Positions 16,701-24,375 of a stretch of 25,861 nucleotides of DNA are shown here, in pieces. The notes under the pieces were generated by a model. That model was given only the letters and a program-made list of their open reading frames with translations, did not search any database and was not told the origin of the DNA. Position numbers and translations under genes: made by a program. Origin of the DNA: Deltaproteobacteria bacterium (GTDB taxonomy: Bacteria; Myxococcota_A; UBA9160; JAFDET01); contig JAFDET010000008.1 in assembly GCA_019310195.1 (NCBI GenBank), forward strand, positions 1 through 25,861, in the 5' to 3' direction. Position 1 is the stretch's first letter, and every line of letters begins with the position of its first letter.

Positions 16701-18602
16701 GTGGACGCTGACGCTCCGCATGCCCAGCCCCCTCATTCCGGCTCCTTCGATGTGCCCGTCCAGGTCGCGAATGACCAGATCATCGAGATCGTCAGTGACT
16801 CGGGCGAGGGCGCCCAGACGGCGGGTCAGCTCTTTGGGACGGTCTGCGCGAAGATGGGCAACGGCCTGTGGACCGTCGAGATCATCCCGGCGGAGATCGA
16901 GCCGCCGCCCCGCTCCCAGGCCGGAGCCAGCGGGATCCGCGTCCGCTTCGCGACCCGCTCGATCTCGAACATGGGCGATCGGGCCGACCTGGTGGTCGCC
17001 TTCAACGAGCAGGTGCTCTACAGCCGCATCGACCAGGACGCGTTCCGGCCGGGCACCCTGCTGCTGATCGACAGCCGCTGGGCGAAGGACGAGGACGCCA
17101 AGATCCGCGACGCCTATGCCAAGGCGCTCGAGGACTTCTGCGCCCGCGGCTACGACGTGCAGGAGATCCCCATCCACGAGGAGACCCTCAAGCTCGTCGA
17201 GAATCCCCAGCGCGGGAAGAACATGTGGGTCGTGGGAATGCTGTGCGCCCGCTATGGCCGCAACCTGGACTTCGCCAAGGACGAGGTGCGCTTGCTCTTC
17301 GAACGCCGGCGCAAGGGCGAAGACGTGATCGTGCGCAACCACCAACTGCTCGAGGCCGGCTACGCCTGGGGGCTCCAGTACTTCGACGAGCGACTCCAGG
17401 TTCCGAGCCAGGAGAGCGACCAGGCCATGGTGGTGATGAACGGCAACGCCGCCGTCGCGATGGGTGCCATGGCTGCCGGTATCGAGGTGTGCAGCATGTA
17501 TCCGATCACGCCGGCGACCTCCGCCTCGCACTACCTCGCCTCCGTCTTCCACCGGGCCGGAGGATTCATGCATCAGGCCGAGGACGAGATCGCCGCGGTG
17601 GGCTTCGCCCTGGGCTGCTCCTACGCCGGCAAGACCGCGCTCACCATCACCTCGGGGCCCGGCCTGGCGCTCAAGACCGAGCTGATCGGCCTGGCGGTGA
17701 TGGCCGAGGTCCCGCTCGTCATCGTGAACGTGCAGCGCGGCGGCCCGGCCACGGGCCTGCCCACCAAGGTGGAGCAGGGGGACCTGCTGGCGAGCCTCTA
17801 TGGGCAGCCCGGCGATGCGCCCAAGATCGTGCTGGCCCCCTCGAGCATCGAGGAGTGCTTCGAGTTCACGATCACGGCCCGCAAGCTGGCCGAGAGCTTC
17901 CGCATGCCCGTGATCGTCTTGAGCGACGCGAACCTGGCAACCGCTCAGACCTTGTTTGCCCGGCCGGAACCCACCGACGAGTGGCTCGCGCCGCCGGTGG
18001 ACCAGTCGCCCTGGAACGAGAACACGCCGCCCTACGACTGGGATGCGGAGACCGGCCTCTCGCAGCGGCCGATCCCGGGCCAGGAGGGTGGGGCCTACGT
18101 GCTCACGGGCCTGGCCCACGACGAGCACAGCCAGGTGGCCTATGCGTCGGCCATCAACCAGCGCGCCATGGAGATGCGCAGCCGCAAGCTCGCCACCCTG
18201 GAGCAGAGCCTCAAGCCACCCGTCGTCAACGGCGACGCCGAGGGAGAGCTGCTCGTGGTGTGCTGGGGCTCCACCCGAAGCGCGGTCGAGGAGGCGGTGG
18301 ATCGCATCCGCGCCGACGGCCACCGGGTGGGAACGACCTGCCTGCGCTTCCTCTCGCCCCTCGAGCCCGGGCTCGACGAGATCTTCGCGCGCTACCGGCG
18401 CGTCATGACCGTCGAGATCAACTACAGCGACGACCCCGACAATCATCGCGCCGGGACGAGCCGCCGCTACTCTCAGCTGGCCTGGCTGCTGCGGGCCGCC
18501 ACGCTCGTGGACGTGGACTGCTGGTCGCGCGTGCCGGGCCAGCCCCTGCCACCCGGGATGATCGAGGAGGCGCTGCGCGCCCGCCTCGGAGGAGCCGATT
18601 GA
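16701..18602 (+). CDS. korA: 2-oxoacid:ferredoxin oxidoreductase subunit alpha with fused gamma domain
   Basis: The 633-residue protein joins a gamma domain (about residues 25-200; SDSGEGAQTAGQLFG, then WTVEIIPAEIEPPPRS) to an alpha domain from about 235 to the end. Alpha motifs include NGNAAVAMGAMAAGIEVCS, the conserved YPITPATSASHYL loop, QAEDEIAAVGFALG, SGPGLALKTELIGLAVMAE, and RGGPATGLPTKVEQ. This is the KorA/2-oxoglutarate:ferredoxin oxidoreductase arrangement, which oxidatively decarboxylates a 2-oxoacid with CoA and reduces ferredoxin, or runs in reverse. GTG 16701 is preferred because AAGGAG stands 6 nt upstream; an in-frame ATG at 16677 (8 more residues) has no clear Shine-Dalgarno. 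The stop overlaps the korB start (TGATG). Whether the substrate is 2-oxoglutarate or another 2-oxoacid is not fixed by sequence. Confidence 0.94.
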   Translation: MDADAPHAQPPHSGSFDVPVQVANDQIIEIVSDSGEGAQTAGQLFGTVCAKMGNGLWTVEIIPAEIEPPPRSQAGASGIRVRFATRSISNMGDRADLVVAFNEQVLYSRIDQDAFRPGTLLLIDSRWAKDEDAKIRDAYAKALEDFCARGYDVQEIPIHEETLKLVENPQRGKNMWVVGMLCARYGRNLDFAKDEVRLLFERRRKGEDVIVRNHQLLEAGYAWGLQYFDERLQVPSQESDQAMVVMNGNAAVAMGAMAAGIEVCSMYPITPATSASHYLASVFHRAGGFMHQAEDEIAAVGFALGCSYAGKTALTITSGPGLALKTELIGLAVMAEVPLVIVNVQRGGPATGLPTKVEQGDLLASLYGQPGDAPKIVLAPSSIEECFEFTITARKLAESFRMPVIVLSDANLATAQTLFARPEPTDEWLAPPVDQSPWNENTPPYDWDAETGLSQRPIPGQEGGAYVLTGLAHDEHSQVAYASAINQRAMEMRSRKLATLEQSLKPPVVNGDAEGELLVVCWGSTRSAVEEAVDRIRADGHRVGTTCLRFLSPLEPGLDEIFARYRRVMTVEINYSDDPDNHRAGTSRRYSQLAWLLRAATLVDVDCWSRVPGQPLPPGMIEEALRARLGGAD

Positions 18603-19555
18603 TGTACGGCCTGAAGACCGACTGGCTGGAGGAGCCCCCGCCCCGCTACTACACGTTCGAGGACTTCGAGGGGAGTCTCCCGCGCTGGTGCCCCGGCTGC
18701 GGAGACCACGCGGTGCTCACCGCCGCCCAGCGCCTGTGCCGCGACGAGCAACTCCCTCCGGAGAAGACGGTCTTCGTGTCGGGCATCGGCTGCGCCGCCC
18801 GCTTCCCCCACTACATGAAGGCCTACGGCTTCCACGGGCTCCACGGCCGGGCCCTGCCCGTGGCCAGCGGAATCCGCGCCCGGCGTCCCGACCTGCACAT
18901 CTTCGTCGCCACGGGCGACGGCGACTGCTGCTCCATCGGGGCCGGACACTGGCTCCACGCGATCCACTTCAACATGAAGATGGTGGTGATGCTGCTGGAC
19001 AACAACGTCTACGGCCTCACCAAGGCCCAGACCTCACCCACCTCGGAGAAGGGCTCCACGTCCAATACGCACCCCCGTGGTGCACCGCTCGAGCCGCTGG
19101 ACCCGATCCAGACGACGCTCGGGATTCGCAACGCTTCCTTCGTGGCCCAGACGGTGGACTGGAACCCGCCCCACCTGCTGGCCACCCTGAAGGCAGCGCA
19201 CCGGCATCCGGGGCTCGCGTTCGTGCGCATCCTCCAGCGCTGCCCCCACTTCCGCAACGACCTGTTCGAGCCGCTGCAGCGCGACCCGTCGAAACTGCTG
19301 CTGCTGACCCACCCCGACGGCATCCAGGTCGACGACTCCATCCAACGGGTCCTCACGAACCAGCGCGAGCACGACCCCTCGGACCTGGTCGAGGCGCAGG
19401 CGATCGCGCAGGAGGAGGACACGGTTGCGGTGGGCCTCTTCTACCGGCGCGACGCGGCGGACCGCTACGACCTCTACAGCGCCGAGGGCCTGGGCACGCC
19501 GCGCAGCGAAAAGATCGCCGCGCTCGGGGCCGAGCTGGATCGCTACCAGATCTGA
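18602..19555 (+). CDS. korB: 2-oxoacid:ferredoxin oxidoreductase subunit beta (TPP-binding)
   Basis: The 317-residue catalytic subunit has the TPP/Mg motif GDGD (from residue 105) with the paired DNNVYGLTKAQTSPTS stretch. Its probable [4Fe-4S] ligands are Cys30 and Cys33 (CPGCG), Cys64 (GIGCAAR) and Cys214 (QRCPHF). It forms the active centre with KorA. The ATG overlaps the korA stop by one base. The C-terminal part after residue 220 (HPDGIQVDD...GLFYRRDAADRYD) is the usual beta-subunit tail. All motifs look intact, so this pair should supply the actual 2-oxoacid chemistry for the operon. A 20-bp gap separates it from the PFOR-like giant gene. Confidence 0.95.
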   Translation: MYGLKTDWLEEPPPRYYTFEDFEGSLPRWCPGCGDHAVLTAAQRLCRDEQLPPEKTVFVSGIGCAARFPHYMKAYGFHGLHGRALPVASGIRARRPDLHIFVATGDGDCCSIGAGHWLHAIHFNMKMVVMLLDNNVYGLTKAQTSPTSEKGSTSNTHPRGAPLEPLDPIQTTLGIRNASFVAQTVDWNPPHLLATLKAAHRHPGLAFVRILQRCPHFRNDLFEPLQRDPSKLLLLTHPDGIQVDDSIQRVLTNQREHDPSDLVEAQAIAQEEDTVAVGLFYRRDAADRYDLYSAEGLGTPRSEKIAALGAELDRYQI

Positions 19556-19575
19556 CGCGGGCGGAGGCCGCGAAC

Positions 19576-22500
19576 GTGGTGCAGGAGACCGAAGCGCAAG
19601 CGCGACCGCCGCTGGGGGGCACGCTCGAGGTGCTCTCTGGGGTGGAGGCCGTAGCTCGCGCCGAGGCCGCCATCTGCCGGGCGGCGGTGAGTCGCGACGC
19701 GGCCACGGCCGAGGGGCTCGCCCTGGCCGGCGCCACCGCGGCCAGCCTGGGCGGCGGACGTCAGCCGGACGCCACGGCCGGCGCCAGCGCGCTCCCGGCG
19801 TCGTGCGTGCACCATGTGGTGGCCGCGCCCGGCCGCGAGCGCTGGGCAGCCTTCGAGCTGGCCGCCACCTCGGCGCAGCAGGCGGTGGATCACTGCTTCG
19901 CGGCCCACCTCCTGAGCCGCAGAATCGGGCGCGCCGGTCTCTGCTCGGTGACCCCGTCCCTGGCGGAGGGCCTGTGCGCCGTGCGGGTTCCCGCGCAGGG
20001 GCGCGTCGCGCGGCAGGCGCTCGCGTCCGAGACCCCGCTCGAGATCGAGTCGGATCCGAGCCGCATCCCGGACCTTGCGCGCGAGGCTCTGAACGCCGTG
20101 GCTGAGCAGACCGGGCGGCCCGCGGCTCTGCTCGAGCGGACCGGAGACCCGGGAGCTCCGGTGGTGCTGTTCGCGGCCGGCGCGGAGGCCGCGGTGGCGC
20201 GGGAGCTGGCCGCGAGCCTGTCTCGCGCCGGCGTGCCGGCGACCGCCCTGGGGCTGGTGCTGGTGCGCCCGTTCCCGCGCGCGCTGGTGCGTGAGGCGCT
20301 GGCCGAGGCGCGCATGATCTTCGTGATCAAGGGCGCCGCCGGCGCCAGCGGCCTGGTCGCGCGGATCCGCGCAGCGCTGGGCGAGAAGGCCGAGGTGCGC
20401 ACGCTCCGGGCCGGCGCGCGGGACCGCATGCTGGAGGAGCTGACCGCGCAGCTTCCCTCCACTGCGTCGGATCCCCCGTGCCCCACAGCCGAGACGCCGG
20501 CCCCGGCGTCCCGACGCCTGGCCGTGGCGCCGGGCGGTCCCGGCGCCGAGCGCACGCTGCGCGACGTGCTCCGGGCCATGGCGCGGCTCGGCTCGCTGCG
20601 CGTGGAGCCGCGGGTGCGCCGCCACCTGGGAGCCCCGATCGTGTGCTGGGAGTCGGTGGAGCTGAACGCCGACGGAGGCGATCTGCTCATCGTCTTCCAT
20701 CCGGCCGATCTCGACCTGCGGCGGGTGCTGGCGCTGGTGCGGAAGGGCAGCACCGTGGTGCTGGTCGCCGCGCCCCAGTCCCCGGGCGATCCCGGCGCGG
20801 TGGTGGACGCTGCGGCCGCTGCGCGCCTGCACGAGTGCGGTTTGCAGCTTCACTGGCTGGCCGCACCGCTGGGCGGCGAGCCGGACTCGGATCCGGCGCC
20901 GGAGCGCGCTGCCTCCCGCTACGTGGCCGGAGCGGCGCTGGCGGCGCTGCAGGGCGCGTCGGGCAACGCGGTGGAGAGCGCCGCCGCCGCACTCGAGGCG
21001 GAGCAATGCGCCGAGGAGGCGCACTGGCTGCGCGAGGGCGCCTCCAGTCTGCGCGTCGTGGACCTGAGCGCCCTCGACGCCGAGCGCAGCGAACGGGAGG
21101 TGGACTTCCGGCCCCCGTCCACGCTTCCGCACCTGCCCCGGCGTCCGGAGAGCGGGGCCGAGGCGTGGGGGGAGCGAATCGCGCGCTTCCATCGCACGGG
21201 GACCCGGGGATTCGATCCGGCGCCGCCGGCACCGCTGCGTCCGGCGCTGCTGGAAACCCTGTCGCACACGCTGCGCGCCAGACCGCCGCACCCGTTCGTG
21301 CTGGCCGGCGGCGAAGATGCCGCGAGCCCCGTCGCCGCTCACCGCCTGAGCGACCTGCTGCAGCGAGCCGCCGAGGACTCTTCTGCGGACCGCGTCCTGG
21401 CCGACAACCTGGACGCCCTGCTGGCCGGCGCCGCGCGCCTGCTCTCCGAACGCGCGCCCGGGGACCCGCTCGACGGCCTGCTCGCCGACGCCGGAGAGCG
21501 CCTCGTCCGGCAGCTGGCGCTGCCCGAGGCGGAGGCGAGCGCCTTCCGGGACGCCCTGGAACGGCTGCGGGGCGCGCTTCCGCCCGAGGCGCTTGCCCTG
21601 AGCCTGCGTCGTGCCGGCGTCGTGCGGCTCTACCGGGGGGTTCTCGAAGCGGTGCGCGCGCCCCTGCGCCGGAGCTTCGTCGCCCGGCTCGAGGCCCTGC
21701 GCGAGGGCCTGCGCGACCTGCTGCGACTGGATCGCCTGGCCTCGCCGGAGGGACGCGACCCGGAGGTTCTCGCCGCCGCGCTGGGCGACGGGGTCGCCGC
21801 ACGGCTCGACACGCGGGCCCTGGCCGACGCGCTGCCGGCGGCTGCGAGCGGAGCGCTCCTCGGCGACGAGCGCAGGCAGCGCATCGGCGGGGCACTCGCC
21901 GCCATCGACGAGCACCTGGACGGCCTGGACGAGCTGCCCCGGGTGGTCTTCTTCCGGCCGCCCGAGCTGGGCTTGCAGCTGGGCGAGGCGGAACGCAGCC
22001 ACCCGGACCCGCTGGCTGCGGCGGTCGGGTACTTCGACGGCACGGCGCAGGGCATGGCGCCGCTCTTCCGCGCGGTGCGCGTGGCGCGCCTGGAGCTCGA
22101 GGGGAGCTACGAGCCCGAACGCCACGACGCGGCCCTGGCCGAGCTGGACTGGCAGGCCCTCACCGAGGAGGAGCTGGCGGCCGTGCCGGCGGTGGCGGCC
22201 GTAACCACCGGCGCCCGCCTGCGGCGGCGCGGCCTGGGCTCTCTCTCGGAGCTGCTGCGCTCGAGCCGTCCCGTGCACGTGCTCGTCCTCGACGACGTGG
22301 GGGCCGCCGACGAGGCCGACGATCTCTCGCTGTTCCACATCGACCTGGCCCACGTGGTGATCGCCCACCGCGAGGCCTTCGCCCTGGGCTCCACCCTGGC
22401 GCGTCCCGAGCGCCTGGCCGAGAGCCTGCGCCGCCTGGTGCAGGCGCAGCGCCCGGGCGTCGCGCTGATCCGGCTCCCCGGGCCCGCACCGGCGGCGTGG

Positions 22501-23514
22501 CGCGCGCTGCTGGCCGAGGCGGCGCTCTGGGGACGCGCTTGCCCGGACTTCCGCTACGACCCCGACGCGGGCTCGAGCTGGGCCGATCGCTTCGACCTGG
22601 AGGGCAACCCTCAGCTCGACCGCAGCTGGCCCGTCGCGCCGCTTCGCTACCTGGACGAGGAGGGAGCCGAGGCGGAGCTCGAGGTGTCGTTCACGTTCGC
22701 CGATGCCATGGCTCTCGAGCCCGCGTACCTGCGTCACCTGTGGCTGGCGCCGCCCGAGGCGTGGCGCGACGACCAGGTGCCGCTGGCGGAGTTCCTGGCC
22801 GACTTCGAGCCGGAGTCGCGCGACGCGCGGATTCCCTTCCTGTGGGTGGTCGACGGCGAGGGTGCGCTCCAGCGCGCCATCGTGACCCGGGAGCTGGCCA
22901 TGGCGTGCCGCGACCGGCTGCGCGCGTGGCGGGCCTTCCAGGAGCTGGCCGGACACGAGAACGTCTACGTGGAACGGGCGCTCGAGGCGGCGCGTGCCGA
23001 GTCGCAGCGCGAGGCGGCGGCGCTCGAAGAGGTGCACCGCGCCGATCTCGAAAAGGCGCGCGGCGAGGCGGCGCACGCGGCCATGGAACGCCTGGCCGCG
23101 GTGCTGATGAGTCCCGAGGGGGTCGCGGCGGCTACCTCGGGCCTTACGCTCGAGTCTCTGCCCGCGCCCATTGCCGGCGCGCCCGCTGCACCGGTCCCGG
23201 CGGTCGAGACGTCCGGCGAGCCGGCCGCCGAGACGGTGGTGGAGGACGCGGAAGAAGCGCTCGTCTTCGACGAGCCCTACGTGGACTGTGCCCTGTGCAC
23301 CACCTGCAACGAGTGCACGAACCTGAACTCCCGGCTCTTCCAGTACAACGCGGAGAAGCAGGCCTTCATCGCGGACGCCACGGCCGGCAGCTTCGCCGAG
23401 CTGGTGAAGGCCGCCGAGCTCTGCCCGGCTCGCTGCATCCACCCGGGCCGGCCGCGCAGCGACGACCCCAGCGCCACTCCCGAGCTGGTCGAGCGGGCCG
23501 CGGCCTTCGCCTAG
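19576..23514 (+). CDS. Giant PFOR-like protein lacking a TPP motif, with C-terminal Fe-S domain
   Basis: The predicted 1312-residue protein has the order of a pyruvate:ferredoxin oxidoreductase, but degraded. About 1-180 is domain-I-like (TSAQQAVDHCFAAHLLSRR). About 190-300 is domain-II-like (VVLFAAGAEAAVARELA, GLVLVRPFPRALV). About 316-430 is gamma-like (GGPGAERTLRDVLRAMARLG, GAPIVCWESVEL). About 540-800 is a long helical region. About 800-1080 resembles the TPP domain (PVHVLVLDDVG, RFDLEGNPQLDRSWP), but the G-D-G TPP/Mg motif is replaced by TTGARL near residue 880. An Ala/Glu-rich helix follows. Residues 1238-1287 then carry Cys1238, 1241, 1244, 1247, 1283 and 1287, a probable [4Fe-4S] site. 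The start is GTG 19576, with GGAGG 8 nt upstream; the next codon is also GTG. It lies 20 bp after korB. Catalysis is unlikely; a scaffold or electron-relay role is inferred. Confidence 0.82.
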   Translation: MVQETEAQARPPLGGTLEVLSGVEAVARAEAAICRAAVSRDAATAEGLALAGATAASLGGGRQPDATAGASALPASCVHHVVAAPGRERWAAFELAATSAQQAVDHCFAAHLLSRRIGRAGLCSVTPSLAEGLCAVRVPAQGRVARQALASETPLEIESDPSRIPDLAREALNAVAEQTGRPAALLERTGDPGAPVVLFAAGAEAAVARELAASLSRAGVPATALGLVLVRPFPRALVREALAEARMIFVIKGAAGASGLVARIRAALGEKAEVRTLRAGARDRMLEELTAQLPSTASDPPCPTAETPAPASRRLAVAPGGPGAERTLRDVLRAMARLGSLRVEPRVRRHLGAPIVCWESVELNADGGDLLIVFHPADLDLRRVLALVRKGSTVVLVAAPQSPGDPGAVVDAAAAARLHECGLQLHWLAAPLGGEPDSDPAPERAASRYVAGAALAALQGASGNAVESAAAALEAEQCAEEAHWLREGASSLRVVDLSALDAERSEREVDFRPPSTLPHLPRRPESGAEAWGERIARFHRTGTRGFDPAPPAPLRPALLETLSHTLRARPPHPFVLAGGEDAASPVAAHRLSDLLQRAAEDSSADRVLADNLDALLAGAARLLSERAPGDPLDGLLADAGERLVRQLALPEAEASAFRDALERLRGALPPEALALSLRRAGVVRLYRGVLEAVRAPLRRSFVARLEALREGLRDLLRLDRLASPEGRDPEVLAAALGDGVAARLDTRALADALPAAASGALLGDERRQRIGGALAAIDEHLDGLDELPRVVFFRPPELGLQLGEAERSHPDPLAAAVGYFDGTAQGMAPLFRAVRVARLELEGSYEPERHDAALAELDWQALTEEELAAVPAVAAVTTGARLRRRGLGSLSELLRSSRPVHVLVLDDVGAADEADDLSLFHIDLAHVVIAHREAFALGSTLARPERLAESLRRLVQAQRPGVALIRLPGPAPAAWRALLAEAALWGRACPDFRYDPDAGSSWADRFDLEGNPQLDRSWPVAPLRYLDEEGAEAELEVSFTFADAMALEPAYLRHLWLAPPEAWRDDQVPLAEFLADFEPESRDARIPFLWVVDGEGALQRAIVTRELAMACRDRLRAWRAFQELAGHENVYVERALEAARAESQREAAALEEVHRADLEKARGEAAHAAMERLAAVLMSPEGVAAATSGLTLESLPAPIAGAPAAPVPAVETSGEPAAETVVEDAEEALVFDEPYVDCALCTTCNECTNLNSRLFQYNAEKQAFIADATAGSFAELVKAAELCPARCIHPGRPRSDDPSATPELVERAAAFA

Positions 23515-23523
23515 GAACGGGGC

Positions 23524-24375
23524 ATGGCCGACATCGCCGCAGCGGTCGCCGTCATGGTGGGGATGGGCGCGTTCTTCGGCATCGTGCTCGCCCTGGCCTG
23601 GCGCTTCCTGCGCGTGCCCGAGGATCCGCGCCTCGAGGTGGTGGAGGATCTCCTACCGGGCAACAACTGCGGCGCCTGCGGCGAGCCGGGCTGCGCGGCC
23701 TTCGCCCAGCGGGTGCTCGGGGCCGAGCTCTCGCCGGGCAAGTGCACCGTTGCCGACGCCGGCACCCTGGAGGAGATCGCCGATTTCCTGGGGGTCGGAG
23801 TCGGGGCCGAAGAGCGGCGCATCGCGCGCCTGCGCTGCGCCGGCGGCGCCAGCAGCGTGCCCGCCCTGGCCGAGTACCGGGGAATGGCGTCGTGCCGCGG
23901 CGCCGTGGTCGTCGACGACGGAGCCCAGGGCTGCGTCTGGGGCTGCCTCGGGTACGGAGACTGCGAGCGGGTCTGCACCTTCGACGCGATCCACATGAAC
24001 GAGGACCGCCTGCCGGTGGTGGAGCCCGAGCTCTGCACCGCCTGCGCGGACTGCGTCGACGTGTGCCCCCGGGATCTCTTCGTGCTGGTGCCCGAGTCGC
24101 AGCGCCTGTTCGTGCAGTGCAGCTCGCCGCTGGCGGGCGAGGCCGCGCTGGCGCGCTGCACCGTGGCCTGCGACGCCTGCGGCCGCTGCGCCCTGGACGC
24201 GCCGCCGGGCACGGTCGAGATGGCGGACGGCCTGCCGCTGGTCCACTACGACGGCGAGCGGACGCCCACCCCCAACGCCACCTGGCGCTGCCCGACGGGG
24301 GCCATCACCTGGCTCGCGGGCCGCCAGTTCGAAGAGCCCGAGGAGGAGCGCCCGGCCCGGAGGAGCCATGGCTGA
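23524..24375 (+). CDS. RnfB-like membrane-anchored polyferredoxin
   Basis: The 283-residue protein has one N-terminal membrane helix (about 3-28). An Fe-S domain follows with the RnfB pattern Cys49, Cys52, Cys57, Cys74 (CGACGEPGC). Ferredoxin-like motifs come next: Cys137/141/147/151, the classical CTACADCVDVCP (Cys161/164/167/171), and Cys202/206/209/212 with Cys236-Pro. This matches the long form of RnfB, the subunit that takes electrons from ferredoxin in the Rnf complex; three to four [4Fe-4S] clusters are likely. No other Rnf subunit is in the window. It starts 9 bp after the giant PFOR-like gene, and its end overlaps the next gene by 8 bp, so it is firmly inside this operon. A membrane electron-exit role is inferred from this position. 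Confidence 0.88.
   Translation: MADIAAAVAVMVGMGAFFGIVLALAWRFLRVPEDPRLEVVEDLLPGNNCGACGEPGCAAFAQRVLGAELSPGKCTVADAGTLEEIADFLGVGVGAEERRIARLRCAGGASSVPALAEYRGMASCRGAVVVDDGAQGCVWGCLGYGDCERVCTFDAIHMNEDRLPVVEPELCTACADCVDVCPRDLFVLVPESQRLFVQCSSPLAGEAALARCTVACDACGRCALDAPPGTVEMADGLPLVHYDGERTPTPNATWRCPTGAITWLAGRQFEEPEEERPARRSHG

Noticed and set aside
14964..18446. A 1160-codon open frame on the minus strand
   Set aside because: It is antisense to miaA, the hemerythrin-like gene and korA, all with clear family motifs; it is a GC-bias artefact.
19543..23442. A 1299-codon open frame on the minus strand
   Set aside because: It is antisense to the PFOR-like giant gene, whose plus-strand frame has domain motifs, a Fe-S site and a good ribosome-binding site.
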